A DNA stretch of 64,000 bases from NCBI RefSeq assembly GCF_900243745.1, contig NZ_LT984798.1, forward strand, positions 2,874,001-2,938,000, written 5' to 3'. The notes below the pieces were generated by a model. It made no database searches and was not told the DNA's origin. It saw nothing but the letters and a program-made list of their open reading frames with translations. Every line of letters starts with the position of its first letter. Position 1 is the stretch's first letter. Made by a program: the position numbers and the translations under genes. Positions 15,709 through 24,489 of the stretch are shown piece by piece. Origin of the DNA: Desulfovibrio sp. G11 (lineage in GTDB: Bacteria > Desulfobacterota > Desulfovibrionia > Desulfovibrionales > Desulfovibrionaceae).

Positions 15709-17343
15709 TCAGACCGCCTGCTGATGGCCTTCTGCCAGTTCGGCGGCGGCGCGGAGCAGATGCGTAAAAGATTCATGCCTGCCCGCATCAAGATGCTGGC
15801 AGGGGCGGAACTCATCCACCAGACAGCCCTCGCTCAATACTACCACCCGGTCGCAGAGGCGAAAAACAGAACCCATATCGTGCGATACATAAAGTAGCGA
15901 CAGTCCCAGACTGTTTTTCAGGTTTTCCAGCAGGTCCTGCAATTGCGCGCGTACTACGGCGTCCAGGTCGGTCAGCGCTTCATCAAGAAGCAGAATGTCC
16001 GGTTTTGGGGCCAGGGCACGAGCGATGCAGACCCGTTGCAACTGCCCGCCGCTCAACTGCCCCGGGTATCTATGCGCACAGGACTGGGGCAGTTCCACCA
16101 GCGAAAGCAGCTCCGCCACACGTTTTTTGCGGTCTGCTCCTGACGCCAGCCCGTGGGCCAGCAGAGGCTCTTCAATGATCTGCCCGATCGTCATGCGTGG
16201 ATTCACCGCGCCCCGCGAATCCTGAAAGACCGTTTGCACATGTCTGCGCCAGTTATTTTTGCGGGCTTCCGGCGAGCCGATGTCTTTGCCCATAATCAGG
16301 ATATTGCCGTTATCGGGTTTTTCCAGTCCCAGCAACAGGCGGAAAAGCGTACTTTTGCCCGCGCCGTTGCGGCCCATGATGGCAAGACTTTCCCCACGGT
16401 GCAGGCGCAGGCTTACATCCCGTAAAACTTCCTGACCGGGCTGACGCCGCCAGCGGCATGCGCCATAAGTTTTTTTCAGGTTGCGACACTCCAGCAGTAC
16501 CGGTCGGTTGGGATCGACATGCTTTGTTGTGCGGGGCGTTGCGATGGCCTGTTTTTCAACAGCAGGGCGAATCCTGGATGCGTGAAAGGCATACAGCAGT
16601 TCTTTGGTATGGTCATGGCCCGGACGGCGCAGCAGTTCACGGGCCGGTGCCTGCTCCACGATGCGTCCGTCCTGCATGACAGCAATGTTGTCGGCCATGC
16701 AGGTGGCGGTGGTGAGGTCATGATCAATATAGAGCAGGGCAAAACTGTGGCGGGCCTGCAGGTTTTTCAGCAGGCGAAGAATGCGCGCCTTGCCGGGCAG
16801 GTCAAGGCTCGAGATTGGCTCGTCTGCAATAATCAGCGGGCTTTTTCGGGCCAGCGCCAAGGCTATCATAAGCCGGTGGAGCATGCCGCCGCTCAGTTCA
16901 AAAGGGTGTCGGGGCAGTATGGAACCGGGATTGGCAAAGCCCACTTCGCGCAAGCGCCGTCGCATGGCGGCTTCTTCGCGCCTGCGCGGTACGCAGCCAG
17001 TGTCTCTGAATGTTTCGCGAAAAGTATGCCGTACGGTGAAAAGGTGGTCGAAGCAGTCACCGGGGTTCTGCATGATCAGCGCGGGAGCGCCCCCGGCAAT
17101 GCGGATACTTCCTTTTTCCTGTTGCACACCGGGCGGCAGCAGGTCCATGACAGCCATGGCGGTGAGAGATTTGCCGGATCCGCTGGACCCCATAAGGGCC
17201 AGTGTTTCCCCTGCGCGAATGCTCAGGGAAACATGGTCCACAAGCCTTGATGCTTCTGTTCCGGCGGTTTTCAGGCAAAGGTCGCGAACCTCAAGAATGT
17301 ATGGGGAGTTCGGCGGGCAGGCCGGTTTTGTCACATGTTTCAT
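15709..17343 (-). CDS. nikDE: Nickel/peptide importer ATPase with two ABC domains (NikD-NikE fusion)
   Basis: Energises uptake through the two permeases encoded just upstream. The 544 residues hold two complete nucleotide-binding domains. Domain 1 has Walker A GSSGSGKS, signature LSGGMLHR and Walker B LIIADEP. Domain 2 has Walker A GRNGAGKS, signature LSGGQLQR and Walker B ILLLDEA. In E. coli these are separate NikD and NikE chains. The ATG at 17343 lies one base past the nikC stop, so translation is coupled. Peptide transporters (Dpp/Opp) share this design; the nickel assignment comes mainly from the binding protein. Confidence 0.85.
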   Translation of the reverse strand: MKHVTKPACPPNSPYILEVRDLCLKTAGTEASRLVDHVSLSIRAGETLALMGSSGSGKSLTAMAVMDLLPPGVQQEKGSIRIAGGAPALIMQNPGDCFDHLFTVRHTFRETFRDTGCVPRRREEAAMRRRLREVGFANPGSILPRHPFELSGGMLHRLMIALALARKSPLIIADEPISSLDLPGKARILRLLKNLQARHSFALLYIDHDLTTATCMADNIAVMQDGRIVEQAPARELLRRPGHDHTKELLYAFHASRIRPAVEKQAIATPRTTKHVDPNRPVLLECRNLKKTYGACRWRRQPGQEVLRDVSLRLHRGESLAIMGRNGAGKSTLFRLLLGLEKPDNGNILIMGKDIGSPEARKNNWRRHVQTVFQDSRGAVNPRMTIGQIIEEPLLAHGLASGADRKKRVAELLSLVELPQSCAHRYPGQLSGGQLQRVCIARALAPKPDILLLDEALTDLDAVVRAQLQDLLENLKNSLGLSLLYVSHDMGSVFRLCDRVVVLSEGCLVDEFRPCQHLDAGRHESFTHLLRAAAELAEGHQQAV

Positions 17344-17344
17344 A

Positions 17345-18157
17345 TCAGGCCCCCGCGGCGCGCAGGGCAGGGTCCAGGCGGTCCCGCAGCGCATCGCCCA
17401 TAAGGTTGCAGGCGGCAGTAGCCATGAAGATCATCATGCCGGGATAGAACATGAGCATGGGTTGTGAGCGTATGTAGTTGCGGGCTTCGGAGATCATGAG
17501 TCCCCACTCCGGTGTGGGGGGCTGTATGCCCAGCCCCAAAAAGGAAAGCCCGGCCACATGCAGAAGCATATGGCCCACATCCAGCGTTGCAAGTACCAGA
17601 ACCTGCACAATAATCGCGGGCAGGAAATGGCGAATGACAATGCGCGTGCGGCTCAGACCCATGGCCTGCGCTGCCAGGATATGCCCCCGGCTTTTCAGGC
17701 TCAGTACATGACTGCGCACGAGCCGTGTGTACCATGCCACATGGGTTATAGCGATGGCGATGACAAGGTTTGTCAGCCCGGCCCCGAGAATACCGATAAG
17801 AAAAAGCGCCAATACTATGGTTGGAAAGGTCATCATGGCATCGCAGACGCGCATGATGGCGGAATCTGCCCTGCCGCCGAGATAGCCTGCCACGGAGCCA
17901 AGGGCGAGGCTTGCCGCCACGATACAGGCGATGATGTACAGCACTGTGGACAGGGAGTAGCGGGCCCCCACCATGAGGCGGGAGAGAATGTCGCGCCCCA
18001 GGTGGTCTGTGCCCAGCAGATGGTCCGCACCGGGAGGCAGAAATTTTTTTGCCAGCTCCACGGCTTCGGGGTCGTGGGGTGCCAGCCAGGGACCCAGCAG
18101 GGCGCAGGCCATCAGCGGCAGCAGAATAAGAAGGGCTACGAGCGTTTTTTTGTTCAT
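17345..18157 (-). CDS. nikC: Nickel/peptide ABC transporter permease NikC-like
   Basis: Inner-membrane channel subunit of 270 residues in the BPD_transp_1 family. An N-terminal anchor (residues about 7-28) is followed by the DPEAVELAKKFLPPGADHLLGTDHLGRDILSRL motif region typical of DppC/NikC. The EAA loop is seen near AAQAMGLSRTRIVIRHFLPAI, where it contacts the ATPase. The ATG overlaps the nikB stop by four bases (ATGA), a sign of translational coupling. Second permease of the operon. Confidence 0.88.
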   Translation of the reverse strand: MNKKTLVALLILLPLMACALLGPWLAPHDPEAVELAKKFLPPGADHLLGTDHLGRDILSRLMVGARYSLSTVLYIIACIVAASLALGSVAGYLGGRADSAIMRVCDAMMTFPTIVLALFLIGILGAGLTNLVIAIAITHVAWYTRLVRSHVLSLKSRGHILAAQAMGLSRTRIVIRHFLPAIIVQVLVLATLDVGHMLLHVAGLSFLGLGIQPPTPEWGLMISEARNYIRSQPMLMFYPGMMIFMATAACNLMGDALRDRLDPALRAAGA

Positions 18158-19092
18158 CGTCCTTCTCCAAGGCGGATGCGCGGGTCGATGCGCGCGTAAA
18201 GTACATCAGTAAGCAGGTTGACAAACACAAAAATAAGGGTGGTTACCAGTGTAAACGTCTGGATCACGGGGTAGTCGTGATTGTAGATGGCAGAAACCAC
18301 ATAACGGCCAACACCGGGCCAGTTGAAAATGTTTTCAACAATCACAGCCCCGCCGAGCAGTTCGCCGAAGTGCATGCTCATGGATGTCAGGACGGGAATA
18401 AAAGCATTGCGCAGCACATGCTGGCCTATGATGCGCCATTTTTTCAAACCTCTTGAGCGGGCATAGATGACGCTGCGGCTATGCATGTGTTCCAGCATGC
18501 TGGCTCGCACCAGGCGTATGTTGATCCCCATAGACATGAAAGAAAGCGTGAACACGGGCAAAATCAGAAATTCCGGGCCGCCCCGGCCCATGGCTGGCAG
18601 AATGTCAAGATGGCGCGAAAAAAGGAGCACCAGTAGAAAACCCAGCCAGAATGAGGGCATGGATACGGCACTGAACGCAAAAATACGGGTAAGATGATCC
18701 GGCCAGCGGTCTTTGTACAGAGCAGCCGCGATACCAAGGGGAACGCTGATGAAAATTGTGGCGGCCATAGCCCACATGGTCAGTTCAATGGTAGCGGGAA
18801 GATAATACAGGATTTCGTTGAGGGCCGGATTGCCTGTGACATAGGACAGGCCCAGGTCGCCTTGCAGGGCCGAGCTCAGCCAGTCCAGATACTGCTTCCA
18901 GAGCGGCTGGTTCAGGCCCAGGCTTTCGCGGGTGGTCGCCAGCAGGCTTTCAGTGGGCGGCAGACCGGACAAACGCAGATATGCCATTGCCGGATCTGTT
19001 TTACCGTGGCGCAGGACGGCAAAAACAAAAACAGAAACTCCCAGCAGCAGAGGGGACAGGACAAGAAGGCGGCGGCACAAAAAGCGTATCAT
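18154..19092 (-). CDS. nikB: Nickel/peptide ABC transporter permease NikB-like
   Basis: Inner-membrane channel subunit, 312 residues, the DppB/NikB member of the pair. It starts with a membrane segment (LVLSPLLLGVSVFVFAVLRHG) and contains the EAA loop (YARSRGLKKWRIIGQHVLRNAFIPVLT) and the downstream GGAVIVENIFNWPGVGRY signature of this family. It is separated from nikA by 148 bases that contain a strong hairpin, and overlaps nikC. Confidence 0.88.
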   Translation of the reverse strand: MIRFLCRRLLVLSPLLLGVSVFVFAVLRHGKTDPAMAYLRLSGLPPTESLLATTRESLGLNQPLWKQYLDWLSSALQGDLGLSYVTGNPALNEILYYLPATIELTMWAMAATIFISVPLGIAAALYKDRWPDHLTRIFAFSAVSMPSFWLGFLLVLLFSRHLDILPAMGRGGPEFLILPVFTLSFMSMGINIRLVRASMLEHMHSRSVIYARSRGLKKWRIIGQHVLRNAFIPVLTSMSMHFGELLGGAVIVENIFNWPGVGRYVVSAIYNHDYPVIQTFTLVTTLIFVFVNLLTDVLYARIDPRIRLGEGR

Positions 19093-19152
19093 GAACGGGG
19101 TCCGCGTTGAGGTTGCAGGGAGCGGCGCCGGTCAGACGCCATGTCGCACTTT

Positions 19153-19193
19153 GCCCATGCCGTGGAATGCGCGAGGCATACCACGGCATGGGC
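19153..19193 (-). promoter_or_regulatory. 13-bp perfect hairpin between nikA and nikB
   Basis: GCCCATGCCGTGG and its exact complement enclose a 15-nt loop in the intercistronic region. There is no T run, so the likely role is protecting the nikA transcript end or partial attenuation, which would give more binding protein than permease. Role inferred. Confidence 0.6.
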
Positions 19194-19240
19194 AACAGGG
19201 TATAGAGGCGATCACGGGAGATCGTCGTGCCGGCAGTTAC

Positions 19241-20875
19241 CTATGGCCTTGAAATCCGCGCCAGAGGCAGTTCGTAGGAGACAGGGCTGAAGGCGAAATC
19301 CTTGATGTTTTTCTTTTTGAACAGTGCCTTGTCAATAGTACGGCTTACGGGAACGTAAACGGCTTCTTCATGCAGCATGGTCAGAATGCTGGTGAACAGG
19401 TTCTGAAGTTCCTTGGTGTCCGTTGTGGCAAGGGCTTTTGTAATGGCTGCATCCAGTTCTTTTTTCTGCGGCAGCCCGCGCTGGGCCTGGTAGTCCGCAT
19501 GTCCGGCCACGCGCATGGCTGCAACGTATGAGAACGGATCATAGGGCGCACCGTTGGATTCGCAGAATATCATGTTGAATGCGCCGTCGGTCTGCGACGC
19601 CCCGAACGCGTTAGGCTCTTCGCCCATCAGCTTAACATCCACGCCGATGCGGGCCAGGTTGTTTTGCACCACTTCGGCAATGGAGCGCATGATGCTTTCG
19701 TTGGCAATGAACTTAAGTTCAAGGCGCAGGGTTTTGCCATCTCTGGTCCGGAATTTTTCGCCGGATTTAAGCTTCCAGCCAGCCTTGTCCAGAATGGCGG
19801 CGGCCTCTTCAAGAGAATGGGGATAAGGCTTCAGCGCGACATCACAGAAGGGAATGTCCTTAGCCAGCAGTTCTTCGGCCGGAGCTTCCTGGCCGAGCAG
19901 CACACCCTTTATTATAGAAGGACGATCAATGGCGCGCACAATGGCCTGACGCACAGCAAGCTCATTGGTCGGGAACAGGGCGGTATTCATAGCCAGCAGA
20001 CGGGTATTGCGCGGAGAAGATTCGCGGGTGGCGTAGGCCGGATCCTTGGACAGGGCGGCGTAAGCATCCGGATTTACTCCGGCCGAGCCGTGGTCGGCAA
20101 TGGCAGTGGCTATAAGGTCCACCTCACCGCTTTCAAGCGCGACAGCCCGGGTTTCTGCATCAGGAATCACCTTGACCACAAGCTGGCGCATCTGCGGTTT
20201 TTCGCCCCAGTAATTATCGTTGCGCACAAAGCGGTCAAATTCGCCTTTGCGGCTTTCGGCCAGAACCCAGGGACCAGTTCCCACAGGTGCTTTTATGCTT
20301 TGGGCGGTATTGCCGTCTTCGGGCATGGCCGCGGGGGAGAGAAAGCGCAGGGGGCGCACCAGGCTCAGTTCCTGAAGCGCTGCAGCATACGGCTGCTTGA
20401 GTACCAGTTCAAAGGTATGAGGCCCGACAGCCTTGTATGAATCGATAAGGTCAGCCGTGGCCAGCCAGTCATGACGCTTGATGTTCATGTGGACGGCATC
20501 GAAGTTTTTTACCACTGCATCGGCTGTAAAGGGAGTGCCGTCTGAAAATTTTACATCTTTGCGCAGATTGAAAGTGTAGACCTTGCCATCGGGCGAGATT
20601 GTCCAGCTTTCGGCCAGCCAGGGGACGATCTTGCCGCCTTCGGCATATTGCACCAGCGGCTCATATATGAGGGCCTGGGCGAACATCTTGTTGGCGCCGT
20701 AGGCGTGTGGGTTAAGGGGACCCACATTGCTGCTCCAGGCGTACACCAGCGTGTCTTTGTCCCATCCATTGGCAGCAGATGCGGGGAGGAGTGAAAACAG
20801 AAGGAAAAACAGAGCCAGAAAACAGCCGCAGGCATGACGGAACGATAGGGGAAACGCCTTGAAAATTCTGTTCAT
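19241..20875 (-). CDS. nikA: Periplasmic nickel-binding protein NikA-like
   Basis: Solute-binding component that captures chelated nickel in the periplasm, 544 residues. A signal peptide (FLALFFLLFSLLPASAA) precedes a SBP_bac_5 fold. Several stretches closely follow E. coli NikA as I remember it: VGPLNPHAYGANKMFAQALIYEPLV, VGTGPWVLAESRKGEFDRFVRN, YWGEKP and GAPYDPF. That is better than a generic DppA match and is the reason for the nickel call. The ATG has AGGA ten bases upstream. An IS4-family element is inserted 49 bases upstream, inside the probable promoter. Export of a peptide- or heme-type ligand cannot be excluded from sequence alone. Confidence 0.88.
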   Translation of the reverse strand: MNRIFKAFPLSFRHACGCFLALFFLLFSLLPASAANGWDKDTLVYAWSSNVGPLNPHAYGANKMFAQALIYEPLVQYAEGGKIVPWLAESWTISPDGKVYTFNLRKDVKFSDGTPFTADAVVKNFDAVHMNIKRHDWLATADLIDSYKAVGPHTFELVLKQPYAAALQELSLVRPLRFLSPAAMPEDGNTAQSIKAPVGTGPWVLAESRKGEFDRFVRNDNYWGEKPQMRQLVVKVIPDAETRAVALESGEVDLIATAIADHGSAGVNPDAYAALSKDPAYATRESSPRNTRLLAMNTALFPTNELAVRQAIVRAIDRPSIIKGVLLGQEAPAEELLAKDIPFCDVALKPYPHSLEEAAAILDKAGWKLKSGEKFRTRDGKTLRLELKFIANESIMRSIAEVVQNNLARIGVDVKLMGEEPNAFGASQTDGAFNMIFCESNGAPYDPFSYVAAMRVAGHADYQAQRGLPQKKELDAAITKALATTDTKELQNLFTSILTMLHEEAVYVPVSRTIDKALFKKKNIKDFAFSPVSYELPLARISRP

Positions 20876-20911
20876 CTTCTTGTCCTGTATGGGGTTGTGA
20901 GGATTTTTAGA

Positions 20912-20917
20912 ATAGTA
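20912..20917 (-). promoter_or_regulatory. -10 box of the split nikA promoter
   Basis: Minus strand TACTAT, 36 bases before the nikA ATG. With the IS4 copy and one target duplication removed it is 17 bp from TTGACA at 22204-22209. In the present arrangement the best -35 is TTAACC within the IS end at 18-bp spacing, a weak hybrid promoter. Confidence 0.65.
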
Positions 20918-20924
20918 TCGGCAT

Positions 20925-22184
20925 CAATGTTGTCCGGTTAAGCACCCATAGCTAACAGGCTATAACTATAGGTGTTTATAGTTTTTCGTCTTCGTGGATT
21001 CAGAAGTTCTTCCAGAGAATCCTTGCCGAACAGATTCAAGCAAATGAGCTCGAAGAGTTGTTGCACCGACAGCCCAAGCTTGCTCAGGAATTTCTGATAG
21101 GCCAGGAGTAAATACACGGTCAGGGCCGTATAAATCTGGATGTGCACCGCATTCTCCGAGCGCCCGACAAAGCTTTTAATATGCAGATTTTGTTTGACTT
21201 CGCGGAAGAATATTTCAATTTGCCAGCGTTCTTTATAGATATCAGCAATTGTCTTGGCGGACAGGCGGAAATGGTTGGTCAAAAATTCGTACCGTTTGCC
21301 GGTTTTCGCATCGCGATAGCCGATTCTGCGTAGACGAGTGGTTTTTCCCCGGCTGCTCACGTCAATGATGTGATCGGACGTGACCCCGGTTTTCCGGTCT
21401 ACGGCGCGGCGATCAACGAGCTTATAGGCAGCATTGCTCTTCAGTCGGGTTACGAAGAAAATGCCCTTCGCGGTCAACATGCGAAACCAGGAATAGCAGA
21501 TATAGCCTTTATCGAAGGTGACGATGGAACCCTTTGGCAATGAAAGACTTTTGGCCATGCGGCTTTCGTGGGTTTTGGCATTGTTGATATCGAGAAAAGC
21601 GGGAATGTAGCCATCGTGGTCAAGCACGGTATTTACTTTCACGCCAGCCTTGTTCCGCCGGAACGACGCCCAGGGAAAGATGGACAGGCATAGGCTGATG
21701 GTGGTGGCGTCCATGCTGTACAGCTTGCACTTGAAGCGGAATTTGTGACGAGGCGCACGAAGATGGCACAGGCCATACATTTCAGCGAACAGGTCTTTGA
21801 AAAATTCCACAGGCCTTGAATTGTTGGCATCGGCAACCGTGGAACGCGCTACTGATTTCAAGCCGAGGTGATACAGCCGTCTCTTGGCCGCCTCCAAGGC
21901 GCGAAGCCCATCGCGTAAAGAGCGCCTTGCAGCGAGTTGGATAAAGGCCATGACGGTGAATTGCTCCTTGAATCCAAATTGGCGTGAAGAGCGGCCAGTT
22001 TTGTGCTTGCGTTCGAGTTTTTCAAAAACATGTCCCGGTATCAGGGATAGCAGTTGAGAGAAGAGTGTAGTATGATGGCTCAAGTCCAAAATCTCCTTGT
22101 GTGGCAAGTTGTTGTGGTAACTTCTTATACCACATACTGCTGAGATTTTGGACTTTTTTGTTACCCCTTAGCCGGACAGCAATG
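20925..22184 (-). mobile_element. IS4-family insertion sequence, copy 2, with 9-bp target duplication
   Basis: A 1,260-bp element, same length as copy 1 and in opposite orientation. Ends are CAATGTTGTCCGG and the complement of CATTGCTGTCCGG. The target duplication TATCGGCAT is intact at 20916-20924 and 22185-22193, so this is a simple transposition. It lies between the -10 and -35 elements reconstructed for nikA. Confidence 0.95.
20938..22083 (-). CDS. IS4-family transposase, copy 2
   Basis: 381-residue DDE transposase, protein identical to the one at 1953-3098. The catalytic Asp residues (SMDATTIS and TFDKGYICY) and the Y-x2-R-x3-E-x6-K signature are intact. As in copy 1, the best start is a TTG placed nine bases after AAGGAG. 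The two identical copies in opposite orientation 18 kb apart could invert the intervening DNA by homologous recombination; the matching target duplication here shows that this copy has not undergone such an exchange. Confidence 0.9.
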   Translation of the reverse strand: MSHHTTLFSQLLSLIPGHVFEKLERKHKTGRSSRQFGFKEQFTVMAFIQLAARRSLRDGLRALEAAKRRLYHLGLKSVARSTVADANNSRPVEFFKDLFAEMYGLCHLRAPRHKFRFKCKLYSMDATTISLCLSIFPWASFRRNKAGVKVNTVLDHDGYIPAFLDINNAKTHESRMAKSLSLPKGSIVTFDKGYICYSWFRMLTAKGIFFVTRLKSNAAYKLVDRRAVDRKTGVTSDHIIDVSSRGKTTRLRRIGYRDAKTGKRYEFLTNHFRLSAKTIADIYKERWQIEIFFREVKQNLHIKSFVGRSENAVHIQIYTALTVYLLLAYQKFLSKLGLSVQQLFELICLNLFGKDSLEELLNPRRRKTINTYSYSLLAMGA

Positions 22185-22202
22185 TATCGGCATGTTATTT
22201 TT

Positions 22203-22229
22203 GTGTCAACTTTTAAAAAAACGTGACAC
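22203..22229 (-). promoter_or_regulatory. Orphaned -35 box and NikR-like operator of nikA
   Basis: Inverted repeat GTGTCAA-N13-GTGACAC. On the minus strand the inner arm contains TTGACA (22204-22209), a perfect -35. The repeat resembles the deltaproteobacterial NikR box that I recall as GTGTTAC-N13/14-GTAACAC. Before the IS insertion it would have lain about 58-85 bases upstream of the nikA ATG, overlapping the -35. Confidence 0.65.
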
Positions 22230-23029
22230 ACGTTGTGCATGCTTTTTTGCTGGCGCACCGGCTCGGTCCGGGGCTGCTGCCACCCTGGCCTGTAGTTTTA
22301 CGTGAGGAGGCGCATGCCGCCACAATCGGGCTGGAGAATTGTCTGTTTTTATCAACACCGTTTCCGCGTGATGGAATTTTTTCGAGCAGGTGCTTTATTG
22401 CACGTAAGATGATAACTGGGCTGGCTGATACTGGTCGTCGTGTCACGCATGCACCTGTTGGTGTTATAAAGCACAAGGATGGAAGCGACAGCGCCGGAAA
22501 AACATGCTTTCCCGGCCAGAGGGGCGCTTTTGGGACATTTTTGAGCAACGTGCTCTTCTGCATGTGTTTGTCTGGTTTAAATGCTTTTCTGATGAACATG
22601 GACTGCATTACAAGATAAAATTAAGCCATGTTTGTGCATATTAAAATCATAAGAAAGTTTTTTTTGTCTTTTATTATAAATACTGTGTGGAGTATCGTAT
22701 AAATACTTTCTACAGAGTGATTATTTTTATTTTATACAGTGAGAAAAATGCTGCCTAACCTGTCAGGATAAGAGGATATTTACAGGTTGTTAAACTTTGA
22801 ACTAATGCTTGACAATCTGGCTCAGAAAGGTATGTTCTCAGGCGGTGCCGCTGATTTTTTCTGTAAGACGGCACCATTTTTGGCGTGGTTTCCCCAGCCG
22901 GACACTGCGGCAAATTTTGTCTTTTGGTGCGCCATGTGCTCGTTTGTACAAGGTCGCCAGAGGCAATAGGTGCCGGCGGGGGAGGTGTTTTCGTGATTAC
23001 TTGCATTATTCGCATGGAGGACTATGGGT
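22230..23029. other. Long leader region before the YeiH-type gene
   Basis: About 800 bases without a credible gene. The segment 22610-22760 is very AT-rich and repeats TATAAATACT twice (22676 and 22699 regions). TTGACA (22809-22814), a 16-bp spacer and TATGTT (22831-22836) form a possible promoter for the gene at 23030. Frames on both strands lack family features. Confidence 0.45.
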
Positions 23030-24472
23030 ATGGCATCACCAAAGGCAGCATTTAACGAAGACAAAGTTGCCCTGCTTATCGGCTGCCTTGTCTTCGTTTT
23101 AGCGCTCGGCAAAATGGTCGGCCTGGATATGATGGGCTGGGTCGTGCGCGTTGGCATGTGGGTTGATAACCCGCTTACCGCCTGGAAGGCCGCAACGTGG
23201 AAGTGGCTGCCCGGCTGGGGTTCGCTGCTGGTCAGCTATGTGGTCATCACCACCCTGCTGGCTGTGGGCATCAAGCTTATCAAAGGCAATGTGCCCAGCT
23301 TCATTCGCGGCTTCACCATCATCTTCTTCATGGCCATCGCCTGCTACACGGCCGGGGCCAACGCCTACATCGCGGCCAACCCCACGCAGCTCGCCAAGCA
23401 GGGCATTCCGTGGGCCTTGGGCCTCAGCACTGAAGCTGGTCTTATCGTGGCTCTGGTTGTCGGTATTCTTGTGGGCAACATTACCCCCAAGTTTGCCGAA
23501 AGCCTGCGTGAAGCCTGCCGGCCCGAGCTTTTCGTTAAGATCGCCATTGTTATCATGGGTGCCGAACTGGGCGTGAAAGCCGCTGATGCCGCCGGTTTTG
23601 CCGGTCACATCATTTTCCGCGGTCTTTGCGCCATCGTTGAAGCTTACCTGCTCTACTGGTGCGTTGTTTACTACGTTGCCCGTAAGCACTTCAAGTTCAA
23701 CAAGGAATGGGCTGCCCCTCTTGCTTCCGGTATCTCCATCTGCGGCGTCTCCGCGGCCATTGCTACCGGCGGCGCCATCCGCGCCCGGCCTGTGGTGCCG
23801 ATCATGGTGTCTTCGCTGGTCGTGGTGTTTACCTGCATCGAAATGCTGATCCTGCCTTTTGTGGCTCAGCAGTTCCTTTCCACCGAACCCCTGGTGGCCG
23901 GTGCCTGGATGGGCCTCGCTGTTAAGTCTGACGGCGGCGCCATCGCCAGCGGTGCCATCACCGAATCCCTTATTCTGGCCAAGATGGCCGGTCAGGGCAT
24001 CAACTGGGAGCCGGGCTGGGTCGTGATGGTTACCACTACCGTCAAGATCTTCATTGACGTGTTCATCGGCGTGTGGGCCCTGGTGCTCGCTTACGTCTGG
24101 ACCGCCAAGTTTGACAAAACCCGTGGCGAGCGCACCATGACCTGGGGCGACGTTATGGACCGTTTCCCCCGCTTCGTGCTGGGCTACATTGGCACCTTCC
24201 TGATCCTGCTGTTCATGTGCCTGTCCTCGCCCGAACTGCACAAGCTCGGCAAGAGCCTGTCCGGCACTATCAACGGGTTCCGTGTACTGTTCTTCCTCAT
24301 GACCTTCTTCACCATCGGTGTGGTGTCCAACTTCCGCAAACTGCGTGAAGAAGGCATCGGTCGTCTGGCTGTTGTGTACGTGGTGTGCCTGTTCGGCTTC
24401 ATCATCTGGGTGGGCCTGTTCATTTCCTACGCCTTCTTCCACGGCATGACCCCGCCTGTTATCGGCGGCTAG
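23030..24472 (+). CDS. YeiH/UPF0324-family membrane protein (putative sulfate exporter family)
   Basis: Polytopic inner-membrane protein of 480 residues with about 10-12 hydrophobic segments. The UPF0324 core is seen in VIMGAELGVKAADAAG, ASGISICGVSAAIATGGAIRARP and GLAVKSDGGAIASGAITESLI. The family is often labelled sulfate or sulfite exporter, but transport has not been shown for most members; in a sulfate reducer a sulfur oxyanion role is attractive yet unproven. Two ATGs are close: GGAGG lies 9 bases before 23030 but only 3 before 23024, so I chose 23030. A 54-residue membrane protein follows 17 bases downstream in the same transcript. Confidence 0.8.
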   Translation: MASPKAAFNEDKVALLIGCLVFVLALGKMVGLDMMGWVVRVGMWVDNPLTAWKAATWKWLPGWGSLLVSYVVITTLLAVGIKLIKGNVPSFIRGFTIIFFMAIACYTAGANAYIAANPTQLAKQGIPWALGLSTEAGLIVALVVGILVGNITPKFAESLREACRPELFVKIAIVIMGAELGVKAADAAGFAGHIIFRGLCAIVEAYLLYWCVVYYVARKHFKFNKEWAAPLASGISICGVSAAIATGGAIRARPVVPIMVSSLVVVFTCIEMLILPFVAQQFLSTEPLVAGAWMGLAVKSDGGAIASGAITESLILAKMAGQGINWEPGWVVMVTTTVKIFIDVFIGVWALVLAYVWTAKFDKTRGERTMTWGDVMDRFPRFVLGYIGTFLILLFMCLSSPELHKLGKSLSGTINGFRVLFFLMTFFTIGVVSNFRKLREEGIGRLAVVYVVCLFGFIIWVGLFISYAFFHGMTPPVIGG

Positions 24473-24489
24473 CATATTCGGAGTGAGAT

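Noticed and set aside
22213-22618. 131-codon frames on both strands upstream of the YeiH-type gene
   Set aside because: Mirror-image frames without protein-like composition, overlapping the displaced nik control region.
23099-24475. A 458-codon open frame antisense to the YeiH-type gene
   Set aside because: Its composition (rich in Gly, His, Asp, Gln) is that of a GC-rich shadow frame, it has no ribosome site, and the plus-strand protein is clearly membrane-like and real.
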